The notes beneath the pieces were generated by a model that did no database searches, was not told where the DNA came from, and saw nothing but the letters and a program-made list of their open reading frames with translations. A stretch of DNA of 64,000 nucleotides from Capitulum mitella (lineage: Eukaryota > Arthropoda > Thecostraca > Pollicipedomorpha > Pollicipedidae). The translations under genes were made by a program, and so were the position numbers. Of this stretch, positions 29,601 through 37,222 are shown in pieces. How positions within the stretch are numbered: position 1 is the first letter of the stretch; every line of letters starts with the position of its first letter. The stretch is from contig CP099843.1 in NCBI GenBank assembly GCA_030062745.1, positions 19,324,997 to 19,388,996 on the forward strand, in the 5' to 3' direction.

Positions 29601-32600
29601 CACGCAAAGGAACAAAACGCATAGATCGGACCGCCACGGCGCCCTCTCCACCCCTAGATGATTCCTACTACAGCCTTTTCAGGATGACCCGGGCATTAAT
29701 TAGAGCTGATTTTTTCGGCCAGTTAGCAATCAGCATGTTTAACTTGTTGAATACTGCGGGGTCAATTGCCCTTCAATAAGTGTTCAAGATGCACCAAAAC
29801 AAGTCCTCCAACATCTTTTTGAAGCGCATGCGAGTGCTGCGTCCTGCCGTCGACATTCAACAGCTGACAGAGACGGGTTCAAGGCGCTCCGCCTCGCCTC
29901 GCGAAAGACTTCCTTCACTACAGACCTGCATTTGCCGGAGGTGATCCTGGAGGGCGGAGAATGTATATGGCAGTCCGCTCGCCAGGAACACGGTGTCGTT
30001 ATCGTACGGAAACTCCAGCGTGAACGACAGCACGTACGACAGCTCAGCGCCCTCCTGGCTGTCCCCGTCCCTGCCGGCGCCACACCCCTCGGTGCATGAG
30101 AACAAAGAAAACAGGCAAGGCGCGCAGAATACTTTTCAAAACACTGAAAAGATGACCTTGACCTAATCCTGCCCAGCCCATTGCGCTACTGATTTGTGCG
30201 TCAGTAATGAATCAGACATGTCTCAGGCTGCTTTGGTTCGTGATGCATGCCACTCTAAACACTAAACTCACAAATACGTGCGTAAAAGTATGGCAACCTG
30301 TACAGCCAAAAACAAAATGTACATGAATTATGCTGTCTGGTGTTTTCTGCCCTCTCTGCCTCTGCTCAGCCCACCGCATTTGCTCGATCGCGAACTTTTG
30401 AAAGCCACCATCTTTCTATCCATATTTAGTTGTGAGATCTTTGTCGTGTACATGTCTTTGACCTGGACACCTGGCACGGGCTGCACGACATCTGGTATGG
30501 ACACGTGACAGAATTCTGCCCTGCGACGCGTGGCAGGGTCTGCAAGACCTGATCTGAATACGTGCCGTATGACTTTTGTTGTTGTTTACTGGTATTTCGA
30601 GCGCACCGACTACTGAGGTCATTTTGCGCCCAGTGCCGTATGATCTCTGACCCGTGCACGTGACAGGAGTGGCATGACCTGTGACCTAGACACGTGGCAG
30701 GGGTAGTATGACCTCTGACCTGGACATATGGCAGGGACAGTATGACCTCTGACGTGAACACGTGGCAGGGGTAGTATGACATATGACCTGGGCACGTGGC
30801 AGGGGTAGTATGACCTCTGACCTGGACACGTGGCTGGGGCAATATGGCCTCTGACCTGGGCGCGTGGCAGGGGTAGTATGACATCTGACCTGGACACGTG
30901 CCAGGAGTAGTATGATCTCTAACCTGGATACGTGCCAGGAGTGTTGCTCTACCTGGATACGTGGAAGGTATGGCCTCCCTGGGGCGTGTGGGGCAGTGAC
31001 TCCCTGGCACTGGCAGGGTGTGCCATCTGACCTGGACACGTGCCAGGAGTACCATGATCTGTGACCTCTACACGTGACAGGAATAGTATGACCTCTGACC
31101 TGGACACATGGCAGGGGCAGAATGACCTCTGACCTGGACACGTGACAAGAGTAATATGACCTCTGACCTGGACACGTGGCAGGGGTAGTAGGCGACGTCG
31201 GAACCGGCCCGCCGCCAGCCGGTTCCTGTCCTCTGCGCAGCGCTGGCCGAGTACAGCAGCGGCTTCAGACCGGACGAGTACAGCGTGGAGCAGCGAGCGA
31301 AGTTCGTCACCGAAAACCTGTAAGACATACGCAAACCCACTGTATGTTGTGTTGCGACACAGCGGCAAATACAGCCTATGCACCCGGATGTTGTAGGGAT
31401 ATTTACATTAGAGACTACTTCCTCATATTCGTAATGACGACGTCTTTCCAACCAAGGCCTTACTGCACCAAAGCCAGCTGAGACTAAGTGGTAAACTGAT
31501 TCGAGGTACGGCCCCCTCGCCATGGTCAGTTTTCTACATTGCTCTAGCATCTGTTAATCACAGTCACACAGACCCTAGCAGCCACCTATATTCAATTTCA
31601 AACGCTGCAGTCAATGGTGCCTGCATATCCAGAAGTCATCCAGTGGTATGGTTCCCAGTTCCGACCGTAGGGGGGCTGCTTACTCACATCGAGACGAGGG
31701 CCCCGGCTGTGGCTCCTGTCTCCCCTACCTGTACAAGACACCCGCGCGGGTGTTCGTCACGCGGAAGTAAAACCACTGCGTGTGGCGCTCCGTGAACAGG
31801 TCATAGCGCATGCGCAGTTCGTAGTAGTTCCCCGACACGTGGACCGCCTCCTGCAGGTTCCCCGACTCGAAGCGTGACTCGAACTGGAGTACGCCGTCCG
31901 GCTCTGTGTCGGCCTGCTCAGTGGGGGCCGGCACCGGTTCCACGCGCTCCGGGCACGACTTGCTGAACTGGCGACGACACGAGGTGCACATGTGGCGACA
32001 GCGTCTGCACATGCATATTCGTGACTTCGTGGCCCAAGGTGGTTTGGTTGTGATATCGAGCCCAGAATGACGGAATCGCGACTGTGTGATAAACTCGTGG
32101 CAGCAGAACATCCTGGGCAGCGTGGAACAGCGTTACAGCGGTGTACGCTGCGCATGTTTCGCACTACTAGCACGCACTCCAGGCAAGCTCTAGATGATCA
32201 TCAGTAACAGTACCTATCCCCCCACCGTTCACGAAACACTGCAGCGAGCACGAGATGAGAGCGTGCGCACTGACAATGATGACCCCTGCTGAGCGTTCAA
32301 ACCGTACTGAACGTCCCTGTGACCGCGTGAGCAGTCGAGCGCCTGCATGTGACGTCGCCTGGTGGCCACGGGTGCGGCTCACCGAGCGCGAGCTCTCGTC
32401 CGGTCTGTAGCAGAAAACGACCCTGCCGAGCTGGTGGCCGACAGGTGTGGGCGTAAGCTCGTCGCCCCGGACTGAGTAGTAGTGTTCCGGCTCGGAGGGG
32501 CTCTCCAACAAGTGCGGGTGCCACTCGCTCGCCACCTGGTCGAGACCAACGCGACCATGAGCTGCACATGAGACAGGGCTGGCCGGGCCCCAGTACGGCG

Positions 32601-34936
32601 GTGAACAGCACAGGAGACAGGGCTGGCCGGGCACCAATACAGCGGTGAACAGCACAGGAGACAGGGCTGGCCGGGTACCAATACAGCGTTGAACAGCACA
32701 GGAGACAAGGCTGGCCGGGCCCCAGTACGCAGTGATCAGCGCTGAAGACCAGGCAGGCCCACAGGATTTGAAAACATCGCAGTTTTGCCTGCACCACTGC
32801 AACCAGGAGAAGACCCGTGTCCAATGATACCAACCCACGTCAGTCACAGAAATGTCCTTTTTTTTAGTCGAAGAGAACAGGGGAACTGCCAAGTCGTCGA
32901 ATTCGAAGACCATCGCAGACACACTTTTCACATCCAGGAACTTTAAATTTAACCTTGACTTGAAAGCCATCCTGTGCAAGGCCTATAAAAAAACTAAAAT
33001 TGATTGGACGTTACTAAGTTGACCAAAAATTCTCCAAGAGTATACCAAGGTGTGTTGAATTGCCAACGTAAAGTTGGAAAGCACAGGAGTCTATTTCGTC
33101 TTACGCATTGCGTGGTTTCATAAACTGCAAAACGCGGTGACGCAAAGGCCGAATGCTACAATTATACATTTAAATTTGTATCGTAGACCTGGTAAAGCAC
33201 CCGGCCACAGTCTTCCAAGCATCAAAAAAAGAAAAAACACATACCGCAAGCAACGGGTGACTGCAAATTATACACAAATCATTTGAACAGAACTACGTTC
33301 TTTACAAAATCACGTCCATTTAATCGCCCCTTTGGCTAATTTTCGGCACTGAATGGACAAAATTTTCACTGGCGCACATCCCGGGGCACGGGTTTTTCGC
33401 CCATCCGGAGTTTCTCAGAAGGCCCATGGTCTCTGGGACCTTATGAAGCCACATAAGTACGTGGCGCCAATCGAAATATCATCAGATTTTGTGAAGAGTG
33501 ATAGCTTTTTTCAGATTTTGTTAAGAGTGAATAGCTTATGACTATCATATGTTTCATTGCAAATTATGAGGGAAGATAATTCAGGTGACCTAACTTGCAC
33601 CTCCATGGGTCACACAGTCCAATAATCTCACGTAATCACCAATGTCACCAAAGCCTTTTAGGTTTGGTGACATCGTTTAGGGGATGGCCGAAACAAGGGG
33701 ATTCCAAGAGAGTTTCGAGAGTGCCTAACACTTTGGAAAGTGTTATGCCATGCAATGAATGGTATATGAGAGCGAAATGTATTTAAAATGTTATGCCACG
33801 TCACGAAATATTGAATGCCATCCTACATGCGACGACAAATTTCATTTCTGAATGCGTGATTGCTTGCTTGCTTACTTGGGTTTCGAGAATTTTTTCTTGA
33901 ACTGCTGCGAGAAGTGACGCAGCCTTGTTACCAAAGTGATGAATATTGATGCTCATCAACCTTGTCTGTATTATCATCATCATCAATATTATCTGCATTA
34001 TTGTCATTTCGTCATCGCCATCGTCATCATTGTCATCGACTATTTCAGTATTGAAGTTCAGGTCTAGCCAGGTACATGGTGAAAAGAAAACGACACTGAT
34101 TTACTTTGAATGTAACGAAAACAAACACATCCGACGGTTGTTTTTTATTACAATCACTGATGTTTCCCACCCAAGCCAAAGTGACAGCATGAACAGCCGA
34201 CTGTGCGCTTCCAAGGTCATATCAGGCCAGGTATGGTCACATCTCATGTCAAGGGATGTCGTTTTCTGTAGGTCTGGTGGTGCCTAGGCTATGCCAATAT
34301 TGATTTGAGCCCTACCAATGTTTGTTTTCAGAAAAAAATACTGAATGGCAAATGTATGTGAAAAAGCAGATGAAATAAAAAATGGAACCAAGAATCAGGA
34401 CTGTCAGGCAACAGAATGGAAGTACAGATGAGTATATATAGATTGTTATCTGGTAAATAACGAAATATGAAAAATGGTCGTCGGTCAAAACAAAGTGGGC
34501 CAAATCCGTTAGGTTGTCGGCCCTCGGCTTGGCCCACTAATCACTTACACAAAACAACAGCGCTTATGTCTAAAGTGAAGAGCATTGAGAACCCGCAAAG
34601 TTGCGCAGGCTGGCATACATACCTCGTCAGCCCTGGAAATAGCGGGCAGCAGTTGAAATGCACCCCGATTGGTCTAGTACTCAAAAGGACACGCATCGCT
34701 CACTGGAAACTGATCTGAGCGGGCTGTCAATGAACATAACATGGCTGGCCTGAAACCGAAGGTTGCTGAGTGTCGGACCTGACACTCGGTGGGCCAGCGG
34801 GCCGGCAGGTACTTCAGAACATCCCTGGCGGTGTTGGTCAGGCTGGGGTCACGTGACCTCAGCCGAGAGCCGGCCGGGCCACCGCGAGAGGACTGCCCAT
34901 CCAGCGTGTGGCAGAGCATGGCACCCGGCTGTCCGT
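2176..34936 (-). CDS. AGBL2/3-like: Cytosolic carboxypeptidase, CCP2/CCP3 (AGBL2/AGBL3) type; 14 exons, 5' end missing
   Basis: M14-family zinc carboxypeptidase of the Nna1/CCP group. Known family members remove C-terminal glutamates or the terminal tyrosine from tubulin in the cytosol, at centrioles and cilia. The order of conserved blocks follows vertebrate AGBL2/AGBL3: [102 protein letters not shown] and an AYTLEAS block with the catalytic glutamate. Zinc ligands are the H and E of HPAE and the H of the FHGHS block. Exon phases agree at every junction described below. The C-terminal third is Ser/Pro- and Lys-rich, as in many CCPs, and poorly conserved. The exon(s) with the start codon should lie between 34.9 and 53.3 kb but were not recognised. 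CCP2 and CCP3 cannot be separated from sequence alone. Confidence 0.9.
3430..4212 (-). repeat. 49-bp minisatellite made of exon end plus 5' splice site
   Basis: About 15 units at a 49-base spacing. GTCAGT donors on the minus strand lie at (plus coordinates) 4157, 4108, 4059, 4010, 3961, 3886, 3837, 3788, 3738, 3689, 3640, 3493 and 3444, with degenerate sites near 3591 and 3542. One 26-base insertion lies near 3905-3935. Each unit reads, in the coding direction, CCCTCAGYCTGGAGCCGGA, then CAGTCCACACAG|GTCAGT. The first unit is the end of the exon at 4587-4163. The array is largely stop-free on the minus strand in all frames. Confidence 0.95.
4163..4587 (-). CDS. AGBL2/3-like: CCP gene exon, Ser/Pro-rich, ending in the 49-bp minisatellite
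   Basis: 141 codons plus 2 bases if the first donor is used. The acceptor is tctttttccag, phase 0. The product begins [18 protein letters not shown] and is a low-complexity Ser/Pro/Gly segment with no recognised domain. It runs into the first unit of a 49-bp array ([10 protein letters not shown]), whose end is a donor CAG|GTCAGT. Later units carry the same donor at 4114, 4065 and beyond, each changing the frame. Confidence 0.65.
4796..4985 (-). CDS. AGBL2/3-like: CCP gene exon, Lys-rich C-terminal region
   Basis: One base plus 63 codons. The acceptor is acatttcag; AG|T joins as Ser. It reads [20 protein letters not shown] then [19 protein letters not shown] and [17 protein letters not shown]. 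The acidic-Ser then basic layout resembles the SDIESSTSGSDSS...KKKKKK tail of AGBL2. The donor is CAG|GTGCGG, phase 0. Assignment rests on phase compatibility with both neighbours and the style of the tail. Confidence 0.72.
6527..7735. mobile_element. piggyBac-like MITE, family A, copy 1
   Basis: The element is flanked by TTAA (6527-6530 and 7732-7735). Termini are TCCTATTCCCGG and its near inverted complement CCGGGAATAGAG. The interior of about 1.2 kb shares long stretches with the copies at 36035-37222 and elsewhere (for example ATCTCGAGAA, CATTTGAAATTTT and the TGACCT-rich block). No transposase frame is present. TTAA target sites with CCC/CCT-starting inverted repeats are typical of the piggyBac superfamily, so a non-autonomous member is inferred. 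Confidence 0.75.
8294..8360. repeat. AT/ATGT microsatellite
   Basis: Alternating tatata and gtatgtat tracts in an intron of the carboxypeptidase gene. No other role is visible. Confidence 0.9.
8800..9190. repeat. Decayed tandem repeat (GGGGCGCCTGATCTGTATG type)
   Basis: Variants of the phrases ggggcgcc and tgatctgtatg recur irregularly for about 400 bases. Unit spacing is uneven and copies are diverged. A similar decayed block (aaggacgtctttttga / gcgccttttgatgtca type) lies at about 15280-15680. Confidence 0.6.
9713..9795 (-). CDS. AGBL2/3-like: CCP gene exon after the peptidase domain
   Basis: 27 codons plus 2 bases: [20 protein letters not shown] then an acidic Ser-rich stretch. The donor is AG|GTACTT. 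This corresponds to the post-catalytic helix of CCPs. The in-frame acceptor is ...gcgtag (9796-9797). The stronger-looking tttcag nine bases upstream would add three codons ending in an in-frame TAG stop. Confidence 0.72.
11255..11295. repeat. Short dispersed repeat, copy 1 (GGGGCTTAG...GCACCGACT)
   Basis: The core ggggcttaggggcgcaccga followed by cttcgaggtcattcgg recurs at about 22575-22620 and, without its start, at 30595-30635. The copies share GCACCGACT and a downstream GGTCATT (or GATCATT). It lies just past the donor of the CCP exon at 11332. It is probably part of a SINE or other short mobile element; ends were not defined. Confidence 0.55.
11332..11571 (-). CDS. AGBL2/3-like: CCP gene exon (GTGR and catalytic Glu block)
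   Basis: 80 codons if the phase-0 acceptor ...gacaag at 11572-11573 is used. It contains [36 protein letters not shown] and [18 protein letters not shown]. The Glu of YTLEAS is the expected catalytic base. The donor is AAG|GTACGG. A more typical acceptor (tttgcag, exon start 11591) lies 20 bases upstream but is out of phase with the previous exon's GTGAGT donor, so the exact 5' edge is uncertain. Confidence 0.88.
12323..12482 (-). CDS. AGBL2/3-like: CCP gene exon (FHGHS zinc-ligand block)
   Basis: One base plus 53 codons, acceptor ttatggacag, strong donor CTT|GTGAGT, phase 0. It contains [20 protein letters not shown] and [18 protein letters not shown]. The His of the FHGHS block is the third zinc ligand. 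It matches the [12 protein letters not shown]...HERVFPLML block of AGBL2. Confidence 0.94.
12670..12730. mobile_element. TTAACCCTCGCC terminus of a third TIR family (family C?)
   Basis: ttaaccctcgccggaccggc resembles termini at about 5174 (ttaaccctcgcacg), 19983 (ttaaccctcgccgtac) and 21865 (ttcaccctcgccggac). They look like one inverted-repeat end of a TTAA-inserting family. The matching other end was not identified with confidence; gtgcgagggctaa at about 24830-24843 is a candidate. Confidence 0.4.
13555..14745. mobile_element. piggyBac-like MITE, family A, diverged copy
   Basis: It starts near CCCTATTTCCG and ends near GAAATAGGG followed by TTAG. The interior shares landmark blocks in the same order with the intact family A copies: a poly-C tract, TTCTCGAGGACTA, CATGACTTTAACTGCATTTT, and AAGAAATACAAATCGTATTA. 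The outer TTAA is degraded, so boundaries are approximate. Confidence 0.6.
15280..15680. repeat. Decayed tandem repeat (GACGTCTTTTGA / GCGCCTTTTGATG type)
   Basis: Related phrases ending in ttttgaa, ttttgatg and tcacaggggcgc recur at irregular 20-60 base spacing. No coding signal. Confidence 0.5.
16342..16511 (-). CDS. AGBL2/3-like: CCP gene exon (LNPDGV and RDMNR active-site block)
   Basis: 56 codons plus 2 bases. The acceptor is cattttcag and the donor AG|GTTAGG. It contains [19 protein letters not shown] and [10 protein letters not shown], substrate-binding signatures of the CCP peptidase domain (Asn and Arg near the scissile bond). It is preceded by a 9.5-kb intron. The split AG joins to A of the next exon to give Arg. 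Confidence 0.95.
18573..19864. mobile_element. piggyBac-like MITE, family A, copy with AT-rich insertion
   Basis: It starts TTAATCCTATTCC and ends CGGAACAGGG followed by TTCA (TTAA degraded). The left part keeps the family's poly-C tract and the GATCTCGAAAACTA phrase; the centre has an AT microsatellite (19026-19110). Confidence 0.6.
22563..22625. repeat. Short dispersed repeat, copy 2
   Basis: It starts with repeated GGTT then ATTGGGGCTTAG, GCACCGACT and GATCATTCGGCGCCC. This is the fullest of three copies (others near 11255 and 30583). Confidence 0.55.
23690..24472. mobile_element. piggyBac-like MITE, family A, right-hand part
   Basis: It ends CCATACGGGAGCCGGG followed by TTAA (24469-24472). 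The interior blocks (AACTGTCATGGTTGCGTGTT, a TGACC-rich segment, ACACAGGCCATTGTG) follow the order of the intact copies. The left end is decayed, possibly near 22930. Confidence 0.55.
26014..26115 (-). CDS. AGBL2/3-like: CCP gene exon with the HPAE zinc ligands
   Basis: 34 codons: [19 protein letters not shown] and [16 protein letters not shown] and E of HPAE are two zinc ligands; the usual family motif is HPGE, so Gly is replaced by Ala. The donor is GAG|GTCAGT. The in-frame acceptor is ...acgag at 26116-26117. A better-looking ccag lies 10 bases upstream (exon start 26125) but would break the frame from the preceding phase-0 exon. Confidence 0.88.
26116..29073 (-). other. CCP intron with AC/CG microsatellite
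   Basis: Nothing coding was recognised. A long run of CACACG/CACGCA repeats lies at about 28093-28247, and its translations produce spurious His/Thr/Arg-rich frames. Poly-G tracts occur near 26151-26161 and 27778-27786. Confidence 0.6.
28093..28247. repeat. (CA/CG)n microsatellite
   Basis: Near-perfect alternation of purine-C dinucleotides (acgcac, cacacg, acgcgc), about 155 bases. It could adopt Z-DNA; no function is claimed. Confidence 0.9.
29074..29184 (-). CDS. AGBL2/3-like: CCP gene exon (LCRSLAGN block)
   Basis: 37 codons, phase 0 at both ends. The acceptor is cgatttccag and the donor AAG|GTACGT. It contains [17 protein letters not shown], the start of the M14 peptidase domain. The end NPGFK joins directly to [10 protein letters not shown] of the next exon if the acceptor at 26116-26117 is used. 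Confidence 0.9.
29926..30070 (-). CDS. AGBL2/3-like: CCP gene exon (LEFPYDND block)
   Basis: One base plus 48 codons. The acceptor gccggcag completes AG|G from the previous exon; the donor is CAG|GTCTGT, phase 0. It contains [19 protein letters not shown] and [12 protein letters not shown], matching the FPYDQDTCFFAHFYPYTYTDL region that leads into the peptidase domain. Confidence 0.9.
30450..31195 (-). repeat. 34-bp minisatellite made of exon end plus 5' splice site
   Basis: Units read, in the coding direction, TACTACCCCTGCCACGTGTC then CAG|GTCAGAGGTCA. Donor-like GTCAGA occurs (plus coordinates) at 31162, 31128, 31094 and 31026, a 34-base register, and repeats with more variation down to about 30650; degenerate units continue to about 30450. 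The unit at 31162-31195 is the true exon end and donor. Every good unit contains CACGTG and the direct repeat AGGTCA-G-AGGTCA. A short dispersed repeat interrupts the array at about 30583-30640. Confidence 0.93.
30583..30640. repeat. Short dispersed repeat, copy 3, inside the 34-bp array
   Basis: tttactggtatttcgagcgc, then accgactactgaggtcattt and gcgccc. It shares GCACCGACT and AGGTCATT with copies at about 11255 and 22563 and splits the degenerate left part of the minisatellite. Confidence 0.5.
31168..31317 (-). CDS. AGBL2/3-like: CCP gene exon ending in the 34-bp minisatellite
   Basis: One base, 49 codons, then 2 bases. The acceptor is gtcttacag; the split codon joins as AG|G (Arg). It contains [10 protein letters not shown] and [10 protein letters not shown], matching the TVGMKPLLYS...NIGWRREGN segment of AGBL2. 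The last codons (YYPCHVS) and the donor CAG|GTCAGA are themselves the first unit of a 34-bp tandem array running to about 30.45 kb, so other units offer alternative donors. Confidence 0.88.
31729..31967 (-). CDS. AGBL2/3-like: CCP gene exon (N-terminal beta-sandwich domain)
   Basis: 79 codons plus 2 bases. The acceptor is cgtcgccag and the donor AG|GTAGGG. It contains [25 protein letters not shown] and [16 protein letters not shown]. This is the highly conserved N-terminal CCP domain that precedes the peptidase domain and is diagnostic for the family. The segment upstream of VLQFE ([11 protein letters not shown]) is variable in the family. Confidence 0.93.
32383..32535 (-). CDS. AGBL2/3-like: CCP gene exon (EWHPHL block)
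   Basis: 51 codons, phase 0 at both ends. It starts VASEWHPHL and includes [11 protein letters not shown] and [16 protein letters not shown], aligning with the EWAPPQPEYFYQPKGNE...GTVVYQLDS region of AGBL2. The donor is TCG|GTGAGC. The acceptor (gtctcgaccag) lies at the edge of a 44-bp minisatellite whose units resemble this same acceptor region. Confidence 0.82.
32528..32750 (-). repeat. 44-bp minisatellite made of 3' splice-site region
   Basis: The phrase agacagggctggccggg (and variants) starts at 32571, 32615, 32659 and 32703, exactly 44 bases apart. In the coding direction a unit runs CCTGTCTCCTGTGCTGTTCA through TATTGGTGCCCGGCCAG, a pyrimidine-biased tract ending in CAG. The real acceptor of the exon at 32535 ends a diverged copy: CCTGTCTCATGTGCAGCTCA through CGCGTTGGTCTCGACCAG. 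The array is open on the minus strand in the frame of the exon. Confidence 0.85.
32751..34778 (-). other. CCP intron, unique part
   Basis: No gene was recognised. An ATC/GTCATC microsatellite lies at about 33968-34036. The remainder is AT-rich single-copy-looking DNA. Confidence 0.6.
33968..34036. repeat. (ATC)n-type microsatellite
   Basis: Imperfect runs of catcat and gtcatc. Simple repeat in an intron. Confidence 0.8.
34779..34936 (-). CDS. AGBL2/3-like: CCP gene, most 5' exon recognised
   Basis: The acceptor follows ttttatgttgcag. Two leading bases complete a codon from an unseen upstream exon, then 52 codons. It ends ARWPTECQ before donor CAG|GTCCGA, phase 0. The end matches the RWPIECEV block of AGBL2 that precedes the EWxPP segment. 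The upstream exon must leave one base; none was found, so the protein lacks its N-terminus here. Confidence 0.78.
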
Positions 34937-36034
34937 CTGCAACATAAAACAGTCAGTGGAGTAACCTGTGATGGATAAACGCATGCACATCATTACATCT
35001 TTCAGGCAGGAATACTTGATGGTGTTCCTACTTCCGTTTTGGTATGCCTTTTTTGTAACAATGAGGACCAACAGTGTGTAATTAACTGAAGCGTTAACGT
35101 CCGTGTTTGACGATTGGCGACGTCAAAGTCCCCTATTTCGTTGACGCAGCATGGCCGTTCATTGTACCCGCAGCACTCCTGTGCAGGTGTTGTTTACCAA
35201 CGTCTCCATGCTTTTAGTGGCGTTGGTACAACCGCGCGACGGTTGTAAAATACTGACGACGTGTAACCGCTTCTCTCCGGCAAGTGAGACGTCAGCGTTG
35301 CAATACGTGCAAATCAATATCGATGCAGAAGAAAACCCTGTCTGGCCCGCCGGAAAACCCAAGTACCTTCCGTCCACGATCGCGGAGGAGTAAGCAGACA
35401 GTCAGTCAAGGGTGGCGGTTCCACGTCCTTTGGAACTCACGATTTACATGCAATTCGCTGGATGACGGGCGTTTGCGTGATCGATAGAAGTGACATGATA
35501 AATTAATCCTTGCTGTTGCTTGGCCACAAATAGATATAGCCTGTACAAAGACAACCAACCTGCCGTGCCGACGAAATCTTTCTTGATAGCTTTGACGAAA
35601 TGCATTCTATGCCGTTCGCTGTGCTCGTGGACGGCGGAAGCGCGGGGCGGAAGGAGGGGGGAGAGGTAGCAGGGGAGGCAGCTGCCCCGCGCCGAAACGC
35701 CTCGGGGGAGCCAAATTATGGTTTTTGCTATTTCAGTGTTTGAGCTCCAATATCTCGCCATGCAACTAGTTTTCTTCCCCACAAAACCGGATGATGGATG
35801 CCAGTATCTTCCCATATAGCCCTATGCAGCCCAGTTGGGTGGAACTGAGACCGTTTGCCCTGCCATATGACATAGATTCTGCCAGGGAATACTTGTAAAA
35901 TATATTCTTGGACGAGCTACTTGTGACAGAGCTTTTTTAATGCACTGAGTGATGGGCGTATTGCCCAGTGCCCCGCGGCCTGTGCCCAACAGTCCCTGTG
36001 CCTGTGCCCATCAGTCAAAAGTTCCCGTTTTGGA

Positions 36035-37222
36035 TTAACCTTATTCCCGGAGGGCTGGACGGTATGACCGATTCCCGGCAGGGGGATTCTACACATCCGA
36101 TTTCATCGCAACAAACGGCAATCGATTTGTCATGACGTAAACTACATTTTTTACAAAAGAGATTTTCAAAATTTTGGAAGGGGTGGATACAGGGAGGCAT
36201 AACAGTCGGAATGGGGATATTTTTTGACTTGTTATAACTCTGTTATTTATGGACCGATTTTGGTGAAATTGGCACGGATCGAGAGATTATGAATGAAATT
36301 TTTACCATTGGTCCATACATTTGAAATTCTGAGACATTCGTAGGCGTCCACAGGGTTTCAAAAATAAGAGGATTGGTTCTTCAAAAACTGAACTAACAAG
36401 AAAGCTAAAAAAACTTTTTAGCTTCTACTAGTCATTTTATGCTGAAGAAGTACAAATCGTATTACAATGCTTGTATAATGTTAGCATAGGGGGTACCAGG
36501 GACATGGAAAAGGGGAACTGTCATGGTCACATGTTCTTCAGGTCAGCTTATGACCCTTGGCCTGAAATGACCACCAATGACCTTAAGAGTTACTTGGAAT
36601 GGTCTTCTGTGCATTTCATATTATTTGAAAACGTTCCCAGTCATTTCAATTCACTTTATTTCTAAAATTCCATTTTACGGCTGTTGTGATATAGCGTACG
36701 AGCACTGACATTTTAGATCATAGCTCCGTGACCCGACCTGATATCTAGCTGAAACTTGGTACACAAGTAGGTGGCAGCCTTCCACGTCATATATTTTCTG
36801 GGTTTGACATTTAAAGAAAGAAAAATAGCACCGAAATTATTGCTATAAAACCAAATTTTGACTTTTGACCTTGACCTGACCTTGTAAATTGATCCCAGAC
36901 GTACAAAATTGTATTTGTATGTTTCCCAGCTATTTAACTATACATTCATATAAAGTTTTAAGTTCTATCTTAAAAACGCTGGTTTTGGCAGTCATTTTCC
37001 TTTTACCCTGAACAGGGCCAAAAATGGCCTGAGGTGCCTCCCAAAAACGTTGCTTGGCCCCGCTCCTGAGCAGAATAGAATTTCAAAATTTTGTCACAAT
37101 GCGTAGAAAGAATAGCTAGGAAAAGTAACCAAGTTTCGTGAAGCTGCATCAAAAACCCTGGAATTGGCAAACAAAAAACCCGAGGGGGGCGAATTCAGCC
37201 CCCCTGCCGGGAACAGGGTTAA
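36035..37222. mobile_element. piggyBac-like MITE, family A, best-preserved copy
   Basis: TTAA on both sides (36035-36038, 37219-37222). Left end CCTTATTCCCGG, right end CCGGGAACAGGG, an inverted pair. Length 1188 bases. It shares most of its length with the copy at 6527-7735, including CGCAACAAACGGCAATCGAT and AAGAAGTACAAATCGTAT. No transposase. Many TGACCT/AGGTCA motifs occur in the right half. Confidence 0.82.

Noticed and set aside
30426-31550. Overlapping minus-strand frames as a separate repetitive protein
   Set aside because: They arise because the 34-bp unit lacks stops in any frame; only 31317-31168 has support as coding.
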